A DNA stretch of 16,802 nucleotides from an uncultured Bacteroidales bacterium. GTDB taxonomy: Bacteria; Bacteroidota; Bacteroidia; Bacteroidales; P3. The stretch is taken from NCBI GenBank assembly GCA_946540365.1, contig CAMNIH010000026.1, positions 1-16,802 of the forward strand, in the 5' to 3' direction. The translations under genes were made by a program, and so were the position numbers. The notes below the pieces were generated by a model that had not been told where the DNA came from, ran no database searches, and saw only the letters and a program-made list of their open reading frames with translations. Below, one piece after another: positions 9,726-16,802 of this stretch (positions are counted from its first letter, which is position 1; every line of letters starts with the position of its first letter).

Positions 9726-10361
9726 CTACCGGGGTCCGAGGGGTAGGGGAGTGTCGCGTTGTTGCACGCGATCCTGGCGCATCTCGGGGTTCGATGGACG
9801 TTTGCTGCCTTTCTCTTCGGCCCCCTTCGGCGGTTCGGCCGTCGCTCCGGGTTTGTAGCCCAGCAGCTCCAGCACTTCGTTGCTGATGTCGTATTTCTTG
9901 TTGCTGAAGAGGATGGTGGCGCTGCCGGCCTTGTCGAATATGAAGGCGTAGTTCTTCTCGTGAGCCATGCGCTCGATGGCGGTGTAGACCCGGTCCTGCA
10001 CCGGCTTCAGCAGTTCGGCGCGCTTCTTGTCCAGGTCGCCCTCGGCGCCGAAGCGCTGGCGCTGCAGCTCTTTTATCTCCTGTTCCTTCTCCTTCAGTTC
10101 CTCCTGACGGCGCCGTTTCAAATTATCTGGCAGCAGGTAGCTCTCCTGTTCGTAGCTGGCGCGCATGGCATCCAGTTCGCTCTGCTTGTCCTGCAGCTCC
10201 TTCTGCCAGTCGGCCACATACTTGTCCAAGCGCCGTTGCGCGGCGGCGTAGTCGGGGATCGACTTCAGTATATAGTCCGTGTTGACGCACGCATACTTCT
10301 GGGCCATGACCGTCGGGGCCAGGGCCACAAGCATCAGCAGTGTAAGGATTCTTTTTCTCAT
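9726..10361 (-). CDS. ompH: OmpH/Skp family periplasmic chaperone with C-terminal extension (first copy)
   Basis: This 211-residue paralogue of the downstream gene also has a signal peptide (residues 1-21, ending VMAQ). A long charged coiled-coil section follows (~45-115, including LKRRRQEELKEKEQEIKELQ) and then the shared motif LLKPVQDRVYTAIERMAHEKNYAFIFD. The Skp body ends near residue 170 (LELLGYK). The remaining ~40 residues are a low-complexity tail rich in Pro, Glu, Lys and Arg (for example EPPKGAEEKGSKRPSNPEMR) with no family match I can recognise. The start ATG lies 6 bp after the bamA stop, indicating co-transcription and probable translational coupling. A role as chaperone for BamA substrates follows from family and context. 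Confidence 0.9.
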   Translation of the reverse strand: MRKRILTLLMLVALAPTVMAQKYACVNTDYILKSIPDYAAAQRRLDKYVADWQKELQDKQSELDAMRASYEQESYLLPDNLKRRRQEELKEKEQEIKELQRQRFGAEGDLDKKRAELLKPVQDRVYTAIERMAHEKNYAFIFDKAGSATILFSNKKYDISNEVLELLGYKPGATAEPPKGAEEKGSKRPSNPEMRQDRVQQRDTPLPLGPR

Positions 10362-10367
10362 GGCAGT

Positions 10368-12920
10368 TTAATCGATGCTTTGTCCAATCGAGAAGTGGAA
10401 GTGGCTGCCGCCGTTATCGCCGTCGAAGCCATAGCCCCAGTCGATGCCGATCATGCCCAGCATGGGCAGGTAGACTCGCACGCCCAGGCCGGCCGAATTG
10501 TAGAGCTTGAAGGGCTGGAACTCGCTGAGGTCGCTCCAGCAGTTGCCGCCTTCCACGAAGGCCTGCACCCAGATGGTGGCGCTGGCGCTCTCGATGATAG
10601 GCTGGCGCAATTCGAGGGTGAAGCGGTCGAAGACCGAGCCGCCGCCCGCGGTGCTGGCTCCCACCGAGTTGTTCTCGTAGCCGCGCAGGGGTACAATCTC
10701 GCGACCGTCGAAGTTCCAACTCGTCAGACCGTCGCCGCCCACCACGTAGCGTCCGAAGGGCGAGAGACCGATGTCTTTGTTGTAGTAGCCCATGAATCCG
10801 AAGCGGAAACGGGTGCTGAGCACCACATCGCCCACCAGATTCAGCATCCACGAGCCGCGCACGTTGAACTTGTAGTATTCAATCCAGCGGTATTTGTCCT
10901 GGTCGGTGGCGTTGCTGTAGTCGCGCCCGTTGATCTTCGAGAAGGGAGGCGTGATGTAGCTGCTCACGCTGATCTCCGAACCGCTGCGGGTGTAGATGGG
11001 CGAGTCGAACGAGTTGCGCGACAGGGTCAGGGCCAGGCTGATGTCGTTGGCAATGCCGTCCTTGAACAGCGACGACTGGTAGACCGTGTAGTTGTTCAGG
11101 TTGTAATGCTTGTAGGAGATGCCGGCCGAGGCGATGAAGTAGTCGTCAGGCCATTTCAACCGGCGGGTGAAACTCAGGCCGGCGCCCGTGATGGCCATGC
11201 TGTAGTAGTCCTCGCTCGTGCGCCGTATGTTGGGGGCGCTCAGGTGGTTGTAGTACACCGTACCGGTGAGCGACTGCGCCCGGCGTCCACCCAGCCACGG
11301 CTCCGTGAACGAGGCGTTCACCGTGTAGTAGTAGGTGTTGGCGGCAGCCTGCAGGCTCAGCTTCTGGCCGTCGCCGGCCGGCAGCGGCACCCAGGCATCC
11401 TTGTTGAAGATGTTGCGTACGCTGAAGTTGTTGAGGTTCACGCCCACCTGGCCGATGAACATGCCGCCGCCGTAGCCGCCCTGCAGGTTCAGCTGGCTGG
11501 TGGGGCCTTCCTCCACCTTGTAGACGATGTCCACCGATCCGTCCTTCTCGTCGGGACGCGGCTCGGGCTTGATGCTCTCCTCTTTGAAGTATCCCAAGGT
11601 GACCAGCTCGCGGTGGCTGCGCAGCAGGGCGTCGCGGCTGAACAGGTCGCCGGGACGCGTGTGCAGCTCGCGCATGATGATTTTGTCGTTGGTGATGGTG
11701 TTACCCTCCACCCACACGTTGCGCACGCGCGCCTGCTTGCCCTCCTCGATGCGGATCTCGATGTCGATCGAATCGTTCACCACAGCCACCTCCACCGGGT
11801 TCACCCGGAAGAAGACGTAGCCGTTGTCCATATATAGCGAGGTAATGTCCGTGCCCGAGGGGTTGTAGGTCAGGTTCTGCTCCAGCGTGCTGCGATTGTA
11901 GGGGTCGCCCTTGTTGATGCGCAGCGAGCGCTGCAGTGTCTCGTCGTCGTAGACGGTGTTGCCGCTGAAGGTGATGTTGCGGAAGTAGTATTTCTTGCCT
12001 TCGTAGATCTGCACCTTCACCTTGACGCGCTCCTGCTGGGCTTTCTTCTTGTTGCTGATCTTCAGCTCCTCCTGCGGCACATCCCACACCGTGTCGTTCA
12101 CGATGCGTGCGTCGCGGTAGCCCTCTTCGTTGTAGTAGGCGATCACCTTCTCCAGGTCGTCGCGGAAGTCGTTCTCGATGTAGCGGCTCTTCTTCCAGAA
12201 GCCTTTGGTGAAGATGCGCCACGGCTTGTACCAGTACTTGCCGTAGTGTACGTCGTGCGTCGTCTCCATCTTGTTCTCCAGCGTGAAGTCGCTCACCTGC
12301 TCGTTGCCTTCGAAGATCAGCGAGTCGATCTTCACCTTCTTGCCGCGTTTGACGTTGTAGGTGATCGTGATCCGGCCGTTGCTGTCGGCTGTGGTCTCGG
12401 GGGTCACCTCCACACGGGTGAAGCCTTTGTCGTAGTAGTAGCCCTTGATCTTGTTCGAGGTCGTGCGCAGCAGGTTCTCCGTCACCACGTCGCCCGTCAC
12501 GATGTTCATCTCCTCTCGCAGCTTGTCGGCCTCGCCTTTCTTGACTCCCGTGAAGCGGAAGCCTTCCAGACGGGGACGCTCCTTCAGCACTATCTTGAGG
12601 AACACGATGCTTCCCTGTATGCGCGTCACGCGGATCTGCACATCCTCGAACATCCCCTGTTTCCACAGATTCTCGATGGCGGCCGACACCTTGTCGCCCG
12701 GCAGCACGATCTTGTCGCCCACCTGCAGGCCTGCAATCAGCTGCACCACGCGGCTGTCGAAGTTCTCGGCGCCCTCAAACGTGATGCCGCCTATCTCGTA
12801 GGTCTTCGGGGTGAGGTAGTCCAGGTCGTATCCGCCGCCCACAACGGTTTGGGCGCCGGCTCCCGGCATGCCGAGGCAGATCAGTATAGCGAGGGTCAGT
12901 ATGTATTTGATTCCTTTCAT
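10368..12920 (-). CDS. bamA: Outer membrane protein assembly factor BamA (Omp85)
   Basis: This is the central outer-membrane insertase that folds beta-barrel proteins into the membrane. I chose ATG at 12920, giving 850 residues, because it starts directly with a signal peptide (MKGIKYILTLAILICLG, cleavage near GAGAQ) and is preceded by AGAGA. An in-frame start at 12965 would put 15 residues in front of that signal. Residues ~34-450 contain five POTRA repeats; successive starts are seen at IGGITFEG, LEGFRFTG, IDSLIFEG, FRNITFSG and VRNVWVEG. A lysine-rich insert (ISNKKKAQQERV) sits in the third. The barrel begins near LNLQGGYGGGMF. Arg746-Gly747-Tyr748 (PLRGYEN) is the conserved RG(F/Y) motif of loop 6. 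The protein ends HFHFSIGQSID, without the terminal aromatic residue of E. coli BamA. uppS lies 91 bp upstream and the OmpH chaperones downstream. Confidence 0.96.
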   Translation of the reverse strand: MKGIKYILTLAILICLGMPGAGAQTVVGGGYDLDYLTPKTYEIGGITFEGAENFDSRVVQLIAGLQVGDKIVLPGDKVSAAIENLWKQGMFEDVQIRVTRIQGSIVFLKIVLKERPRLEGFRFTGVKKGEADKLREEMNIVTGDVVTENLLRTTSNKIKGYYYDKGFTRVEVTPETTADSNGRITITYNVKRGKKVKIDSLIFEGNEQVSDFTLENKMETTHDVHYGKYWYKPWRIFTKGFWKKSRYIENDFRDDLEKVIAYYNEEGYRDARIVNDTVWDVPQEELKISNKKKAQQERVKVKVQIYEGKKYYFRNITFSGNTVYDDETLQRSLRINKGDPYNRSTLEQNLTYNPSGTDITSLYMDNGYVFFRVNPVEVAVVNDSIDIEIRIEEGKQARVRNVWVEGNTITNDKIIMRELHTRPGDLFSRDALLRSHRELVTLGYFKEESIKPEPRPDEKDGSVDIVYKVEEGPTSQLNLQGGYGGGMFIGQVGVNLNNFSVRNIFNKDAWVPLPAGDGQKLSLQAAANTYYYTVNASFTEPWLGGRRAQSLTGTVYYNHLSAPNIRRTSEDYYSMAITGAGLSFTRRLKWPDDYFIASAGISYKHYNLNNYTVYQSSLFKDGIANDISLALTLSRNSFDSPIYTRSGSEISVSSYITPPFSKINGRDYSNATDQDKYRWIEYYKFNVRGSWMLNLVGDVVLSTRFRFGFMGYYNKDIGLSPFGRYVVGGDGLTSWNFDGREIVPLRGYENNSVGASTAGGGSVFDRFTLELRQPIIESASATIWVQAFVEGGNCWSDLSEFQPFKLYNSAGLGVRVYLPMLGMIGIDWGYGFDGDNGGSHFHFSIGQSID

Positions 12921-13011
12921 TCTCTGTGGTTCTTTAGTTAAGTCGTCGATTTGCCGACAACCCACTATTAACTCACATTTTTATATTTTATTATACAGTG
13001 TGTGATTTTTT
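12921..13011 (-). other. AT-rich uppS-bamA spacer
   Basis: This is the longest gap within the cluster (91 bp). On the minus strand it runs from an A-rich stretch after the uppS stop through ATAATAAAATATAAAAATG to the AGAGA before bamA. An internal promoter for bamA is possible, but no clear TTTG / TAnnTTTG pair is visible. A short stem, GTCG/CGAC, lies near 12940-12960. No terminator is seen. Confidence 0.3.
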
Positions 13012-13755
13012 TTAACTTTTAACGTTTTCTTCCACCTGGGCTTCGGTCTTGCCGAAGCGCCGCTGCCGCTGCTGGTAGTCATATACCGCCTCGTAGAAGT
13101 GCTCGTGCCGGAAGTCGGGCCACAGCAAATCGCTGAAGTAGAACTCCGTGTAGGCCATCTGCCACAGCAGGAAGTTGCTCACCCTCAGCTCGCCGCCGGT
13201 GCGTATCAGCAGGTCGGGGTCCGGGTAGTCGCGTGTGCTCAGGTAGCGCCGCAGGGTCTCCTCGTCGATCTCCTCGGGGCGTACCTCCTCGCGGCAGATC
13301 TGTTTCAGCGCCTCGGCGATCTCCCATCGCGAGCTGTAGCTCAGCGCCAGCACCAGCGTCGTCGACGTGTTGCCCGCCGTCTGGTCGATACACTCCTGCA
13401 GCTTCTTGCGCGACCGCTCCGGTATGCGGTTCATGTCGCCGATCGTCTGCAGCCGCACGTTGTTGTCCATCAGTGTCTTGGTCTCTTCCTTGACGGCCTT
13501 GATCAGCAGCTCCATCAGTCCGTCAACCTCGGCTTGCGGCCGGTTCCAGTTCTCGGTGCTGAAGGTGTAGAGGGTCAGGTACTTCACCCCCAGTTGCACG
13601 GCCGCCTCCACGGCCTGGCGCACTGCCGTCATGGCGCTCTGGTGGCCGAACAGGCGTTCGTGTTTCTGCTTCATGGCCCAACGTCCGTTGCCGTCCATTA
13701 TGATGGCCACGTGCTCCGGCACGCGGCTGCGGTCTATCTGTTCCAGTGTTGTCAT
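13012..13755 (-). CDS. uppS: Isoprenyl transferase, undecaprenyl diphosphate synthase (cis-prenyltransferase)
   Basis: This enzyme adds isopentenyl diphosphate units in cis to farnesyl diphosphate, making the C55 lipid carrier for peptidoglycan and surface glycans. It is 247 residues, typical for the family. The catalytic motif is IIMDGNGRWA with Asp21 (E. coli Asp26), Asn23 and Arg25; His38 matches E. coli His43. FSTENW is at 65-70. The substrate-binding block RTGGELRVSNFLLWQMAYTE has Arg185, Arg191, Ser193 and Glu204, matching E. coli Arg194, Arg200, Ser202 and Glu213. The usual GGRW(E/D)I motif appears as Ser141-Ser142-Arg-Trp-Glu-Ile, a form I believe is normal in Bacteroidales. ATG at 13755 puts the catalytic Asp at the expected distance. 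It lies between the PorG-like gene (27-bp gap) and bamA. Confidence 0.97.
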   Translation of the reverse strand: MTTLEQIDRSRVPEHVAIIMDGNGRWAMKQKHERLFGHQSAMTAVRQAVEAAVQLGVKYLTLYTFSTENWNRPQAEVDGLMELLIKAVKEETKTLMDNNVRLQTIGDMNRIPERSRKKLQECIDQTAGNTSTTLVLALSYSSRWEIAEALKQICREEVRPEEIDEETLRRYLSTRDYPDPDLLIRTGGELRVSNFLLWQMAYTEFYFSDLLWPDFRHEHFYEAVYDYQQRQRRFGKTEAQVEENVKS

Positions 13756-13782
13756 AGGTGTTTTGTCTATTGGTTGTTTATG

Positions 13783-14634
13783 CTAATTTCTGCATTTCTT
13801 CGAGCGCATCCACCCGAAGAGTGTTTCCATGTTGATCCCGACCGACAGGCTGAAGTAGCTGTACCAGTCGTCCAGCGAGTCGTCGCCCCGCTTGATGCCG
13901 GGTGCATTGGGCGTGCTGCTGCGGTCGGCCAGCGCCGCCGCCAGCGCTCCGTCGGTCACCTCGGCCTGCAGCAGCTCGGCACCCACGTAGGTGGTGCTGA
14001 CATCGTCCAGGTAGTCGGTCCACGTCTTGCGGAAGCCGTACTCCGCCGTCAGCGAGAAGTTCTTGTTCAGCCGGCAGCGCACGCCGACGCCGAACGGCAT
14101 CGACAGCTGCGTCAGCGGGTACGGGCGCCGCTCCTTGTGGACTGTGGTGCCCTGGCCCTCGGTGTGCAGCGGCTGCAGGGGCACCCATTGGCTCTCCCCC
14201 TGGGCATCGGTGTAGAGCGCTTCGGGCCCGAAATGGAACACCGCCACCCCGCCGAAGAGGTAGGGCGTCCACTGGTGGTCAGTGGCGCCGGTGCCGTAGG
14301 GCCTGAAATCGAATTCGGCCACCAGCGCCCCCTCATACACCTTCGACCGGAAACTCAGGTTGCGTGCCGGCAGCCAGTCCTCGCTGGCCGACACCCGGCC
14401 GTAGGTCCCCGTCATGCGCACCGACCAGCGCTTGTCCAGTCGGCAGTGCAGGCCGCCCCCGAAGGCCGCATGCACCTCGCCGGCGATGCTCTGGTTGTTC
14501 AGGTCGCCCAGGTAGTTCATCCCGCCGCCGCCGATCAGCACCTCGCTCCGGTTCAGCAGGTTGCGCTCCTGGGCCGACAGCGGCAGCGCCGTCAGCAGCA
14601 GCGCCAGTGCGACGTAACCGGCTATTCGTCCCAT
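13783..14634 (-). CDS. PorG/DUF6089-like outer-membrane beta-barrel protein
   Basis: This is a 283-residue predicted outer-membrane barrel protein. Residues 1-21 are a signal peptide (GYVALALLLTALPLSAQ). The remainder alternates hydrophobic and polar residues in barrel-like strands with Gly and aromatic girdles (EVLIGGGGMNYLGDLNN, PYLFGGVAVFHFGP, MPFGVGVRCRLNKNFSLTAEYG, YSYFSLSVGINMETLFG) and ends MRSKKCRN. The conserved opening with GxxNYxGDL and the KNFSLTAEYGFRKTWTDYLDDVS segment fit the DUF6089 family. In Porphyromonas gingivalis the T9SS protein PorG (PG0189) is, as I recall, encoded next to uppS and bamA, so the position supports a PorG relationship. No other T9SS gene is visible here, so secretion function is only inferred. 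Its start overlaps the end of the DUF4837 gene by 13 bp. Confidence 0.72.
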   Translation of the reverse strand: MGRIAGYVALALLLTALPLSAQERNLLNRSEVLIGGGGMNYLGDLNNQSIAGEVHAAFGGGLHCRLDKRWSVRMTGTYGRVSASEDWLPARNLSFRSKVYEGALVAEFDFRPYGTGATDHQWTPYLFGGVAVFHFGPEALYTDAQGESQWVPLQPLHTEGQGTTVHKERRPYPLTQLSMPFGVGVRCRLNKNFSLTAEYGFRKTWTDYLDDVSTTYVGAELLQAEVTDGALAAALADRSSTPNAPGIKRGDDSLDDWYSYFSLSVGINMETLFGWMRSKKCRN

Positions 14635-15623
14635 CGCACCGAATTACAGATCCCTTCCACCTGCATCAGGTAGTCGCGCTTCTCAAAGCGCGGGCAGTAG
14701 ACGTAGCCCGTCACCTCCACGATCTGGGTCTTGTCGGGCGAGAGGATCGTGTAGTTCACGAACGGCCCTCCCATGAAGTCGCCGAACACGCGCCATAGGC
14801 CGCGCGTCTCGATGCAGTAGGGGCTCCCCTCGTAGTCCACCGTCCGGTGGCCGATCTCCACCCGCCGCTCGGTGCCCATGTAGCTGCTGTCGGCCGGGCC
14901 CGGCACGTGGCGCCGCATCAGCGTGTCTAATCGGTTGTCGATCTTCTCGGGGGCAAACAATTTCTCGTCGCGGTAGGGCATGGTGTGGATCAGGATGCCT
15001 AAGCTGAAGTCCTTGGTCTCCTTGCGGATCCACGCAAAGTCGCCGTCCTCCGCGGCCCAGCGGAACTCGTCGCTGAAGGTCATCGTGAAGCCGAATTTGT
15101 CCTTCACCCGTTTCATCAGGTCCACGTTGCGCGTGTTGTGGAACGCCTTGATGATACGCCGGTGCTCGGCCGCATAGATGTTGTCCTTGATGCGTTGCTC
15201 GAACTGGCGCAGCAGGCTCCGCAGCGAGCTGTCGCTGCTGGCGGCGATGTCCACCATCACCTGCGGCTCCGCCCACCGGTCGTGGCTGATGTACACCTTG
15301 TCGGGGTTCCCCTCGGCCACGTCGCAGAGGATGATGTTCCGGTGCATCTGGAACATCTGCGTGTTGCGCAGCGAGCTGACCGGCACGTTGACCACGTCGA
15401 ATCGCGGCTCCGCTTGCGGCAGCCCCGGCTGCACCTCGCGCAGGATCGAATCCAGCAGCGCCTTGGTCTCGCCGCTGTACACGTTGCGGTCTGCCGCCAG
15501 CAGCACCTCGCAGGTCTTGCCCGACGATGATTTCTTCACGATCGCCTCGTTCTGCCTCGAATGGCACGAGGCCAGCAGCAGTGCCGCCGCCGACATGATG
15601 ATTGCTATCCGTTTCGTATTCAT
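14622..15623 (-). CDS. DUF4837-family lipoprotein
   Basis: This 333-residue protein of unknown function has a lipoprotein signal. A basic N-terminus (MNTKRIAIIM) and hydrophobic stretch lead to the lipobox LLASC with Cys20 as the predicted lipidation site. The residues after Cys20 (HSRQNE) lack the run of acidic residues that marks surface export in Bacteroidota, so a periplasm-facing lipoprotein is more likely. The mature part, with blocks such as GDFAWIRKETKDFSLGILIHTMPY and RGLWRVFGDFMGGPFVNY, resembles DUF4837 proteins found in Bacteroidota envelope clusters. ATG at 15623 was chosen because it starts directly at the signal sequence; the frame stays open far upstream to 16439, but that part is antisense-type sequence over the epimerase gene. 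It overlaps the epimerase stop by 4 bp (ATGA) and porG by 13 bp, so translation is probably coupled. Confidence 0.8.
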   Translation of the reverse strand: MNTKRIAIIMSAAALLLASCHSRQNEAIVKKSSSGKTCEVLLAADRNVYSGETKALLDSILREVQPGLPQAEPRFDVVNVPVSSLRNTQMFQMHRNIILCDVAEGNPDKVYISHDRWAEPQVMVDIAASSDSSLRSLLRQFEQRIKDNIYAAEHRRIIKAFHNTRNVDLMKRVKDKFGFTMTFSDEFRWAAEDGDFAWIRKETKDFSLGILIHTMPYRDEKLFAPEKIDNRLDTLMRRHVPGPADSSYMGTERRVEIGHRTVDYEGSPYCIETRGLWRVFGDFMGGPFVNYTILSPDKTQIVEVTGYVYCPRFEKRDYLMQVEGICNSVRWDE

Positions 15624-16627
15624 TTCTTTGTATGTGTTGTTCTCGTTGTTTTCTCTTCTTCGCGCCAGCGGTGGAAGTCGCGTATCGCCTCTGCCAGTCC
15701 GCTCTGCGGCATCCGCAGCTCGTCGATGGCGCGGCGGCTGTCGTAGTATTCGCGCACCATCAGCTGGCGCACGTTGCTGCTGCTCAGCTCGGTTCGCACG
15801 CCTACGCCCCGCAGCACGTCGCCCGCCGCCCCGGCCATGCGCAGCAGCCAGTCGGGCAGCTCCACCACCCGCTGGCGGTAGCCCATCGTGGCGGCCTGCA
15901 GCAGGTAGATCTCCTTCAGGCTCAGGCAGCCCTCGTTGCACACCGCCACGTAGCGCGCCCCGTTGCGTCCCTCGGTCAGGGCGTTGACCGCCGCCGCCGC
16001 CACATCGCGCACATCCACAAAGGCCTTGCCTCCTTTCGGTGCCGCCATCAGCGGCCGACGGTAGCCCGTCAGCAGCAGCCGTCCCGACGACGGCTTGGCG
16101 TCCATCGGCCCCAGCATGAAGCCGGGGTTGACCACCACCACATGCCACTCCGCGTGGCGTGCCGCTGCCGCCAGCACGGCCTCCTCGCCCGCTCGCTTGC
16201 TCTCGGCGTAGAAGCTCCCGACGAAGGGGGCCTGCATCGGCTCCGACTCGTCGGCCGGCCGCCCGGCGCTGCCGTAGCCGATGGTGTTCACCGTCGAGGT
16301 GTGTACCAACCGGCTGATCCCCAGTCGCTCCATCACCTCCACCAGGGTGGTTCCCAGCTGCGTGTTCACCGCCTCGTAGTCGCGGCGGTGACGCAGGCTC
16401 ATGTCCGTCACCCCGGCGCAGTTGATGATGGCGTCGCACCCCGCCGCCGCCCGCTCCAGCGTCGGCCGGTCGGTCAGCGACCCTTCAACCACCATGGAAT
16501 CAGGCACCTCCACATGCAGCCCCGACCGCCGGCGCACCAGCACGACCGTGTCGTGTCCGGTGTCCGTCAGCCGTTGCAGCACGTTGTGCCCCAACAGCCC
16601 CGTGGCGCCAAGCAGCAATACTTTCAT
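15620..16627 (-). CDS. NAD-dependent epimerase / extended SDR family protein
   Basis: This is an extended short-chain dehydrogenase/reductase of 335 residues. The N-terminal nucleotide-binding motif GATGLLG has Gly7, Gly10 and Gly13. The catalytic set is Ser111 or Thr112 (LVHTSTVNT), Tyr140 and Lys144 (YAESK). Other features are NCAGVTD near residue 69 and VNPGFMLGPMD, both typical of dihydroflavonol-reductase-like and NAD-dependent epimerases. The substrate cannot be told; a sugar-nucleotide, steroid-like or other carbonyl substrate are all possible. ATG at 16627 is preferred over an in-frame GTG immediately upstream (16630), because it gives the usual MKVLLLGATG start. It is the first gene of the minus-strand cluster and overlaps the DUF4837 start by 4 bp. 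The C-terminal tail EEEKTTRTTHTKK is charged and probably disordered. Confidence 0.88.
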   Translation of the reverse strand: MKVLLLGATGLLGHNVLQRLTDTGHDTVVLVRRRSGLHVEVPDSMVVEGSLTDRPTLERAAAGCDAIINCAGVTDMSLRHRRDYEAVNTQLGTTLVEVMERLGISRLVHTSTVNTIGYGSAGRPADESEPMQAPFVGSFYAESKRAGEEAVLAAAARHAEWHVVVVNPGFMLGPMDAKPSSGRLLLTGYRRPLMAAPKGGKAFVDVRDVAAAAVNALTEGRNGARYVAVCNEGCLSLKEIYLLQAATMGYRQRVVELPDWLLRMAGAAGDVLRGVGVRTELSSSNVRQLMVREYYDSRRAIDELRMPQSGLAEAIRDFHRWREEEKTTRTTHTKK

Positions 16628-16657
16628 CACCCACTATAACGTCCCGCTCGCCATATT

Positions 16658-16687
16658 ATTGTACCGCCCTCGCTAATATTGCGGCAA
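16658..16687 (-). promoter_or_regulatory. Weak candidate promoter for the envelope cluster
   Basis: On the minus strand TTGCCG (16682-16687) and TACAAT (16658-16663) are separated by 18 bp and end about 30 bp before the epimerase ATG. This resembles a general sigma-70 promoter, not the Bacteroidota consensus (TTTG and TAnnTTTG), so it may be chance. The position is right for the first gene of the cluster. A small palindrome TATTG-CGG-CAATA (16677-16689) overlaps the -35-like element. Confidence 0.22.
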
Positions 16688-16704
16688 TAAGCGGATATCC
16701 TGCC

Positions 16705-16802
16705 GCCCCTGCGGGGACTTGGGCTCTTGTGCCCCTGCGGGGACGATAACCCCATCGGGGTTTCATTTCAATCGTGGATGCCCGGCACCCCGCAGGGGTG
16801 CA
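16705..16802. repeat. Second patch of palindromic repeats, cut by window edge
   Basis: Four short stem-loops lie close together: GCCCCTGCGGGGAC occurs twice (16705-16718 and 16731-16744, a 14-bp direct repeat at 26-bp spacing), AACCCC/GGGGTT is at 16748-16762 (3-nt loop) and GCACCCC/GGGGTGC at 16785-16801 (3-nt loop). No reading frame is seen. CGGGGACTT also occurs in the element at 8924-9158 (9135-9143), so the two patches may belong to related repeat families. The right end of this patch lies outside the window. Confidence 0.7.

Noticed and set aside
9759..11837. Plus-strand open frame of 692 codons opposite ompH and bamA
   Set aside because: The minus-strand genes here have signal peptides, POTRA and Skp motifs; this frame has none.
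13099..14673. Plus-strand open frame of 524 codons across uppS and the PorG-like gene
   Set aside because: It spans two well-supported minus-strand genes and has a low-complexity composition without domains.
15624..16439. N-terminal extension of the DUF4837 frame
   Set aside because: The upstream part is an alternative frame over the epimerase gene; the real start at 15623 opens directly on a lipoprotein signal.

Overview
The window comes from a GC-rich member of the Bacteroidales (phylum Bacteroidota), probably an uncultured or gut lineage. The basis is the Bacteroidota type of RpoB and RpoC, an operon coupling uppS and bamA to two OmpH/Skp genes and a PorG/DUF6089 barrel gene, a DUF4837 lipoprotein, and weak or absent Shine-Dalgarno sequences. 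No genus can be named from the sequence alone.

Region 1 (1-8880, plus strand) is the end of the ribosomal-protein/RNA-polymerase operon. It holds the 3' part of rplL (start cut off by the window edge), a strong hairpin in the 169-bp rplL-rpoB gap, complete rpoB (TTG start) and complete rpoC, then a clear intrinsic terminator at 8843-8877. All catalytic and zinc-binding residues checked in RpoB and RpoC are intact.

Region 2 (8881-9182) is a non-coding gap between convergent genes. About 235 bp of it (8924-9158) is a compound palindromic element. Imperfect terminal inverted repeats of about 21 bp enclose two small hairpins, a central perfect 21-bp inverted repeat, and two more small hairpins. 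It resembles REP-like or MITE-like repeats and is the most unusual structure here. A second patch of short palindromes sharing one small motif lies at the right edge (16705-16802).

Region 3 (9183-16627, minus strand) is a tight seven-gene cluster for envelope biogenesis. In transcription order: NAD-dependent epimerase/SDR, DUF4837 lipoprotein, PorG/DUF6089-like outer-membrane barrel protein, uppS (undecaprenyl diphosphate synthase), bamA (outer-membrane protein insertase), and two tandem OmpH/Skp periplasmic chaperones. The first three genes overlap each other (4 bp and 13 bp). The chaperones deliver unfolded barrel proteins to BamA, UppS makes the lipid carrier for peptidoglycan and surface glycans, and the PorG-like protein would be a BamA client linked in relatives to type IX secretion.

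Most other long open frames in the window, including antisense frames of over 1,000 codons opposite rpoB and rpoC, are by-products of the strong GC-ending codon bias.
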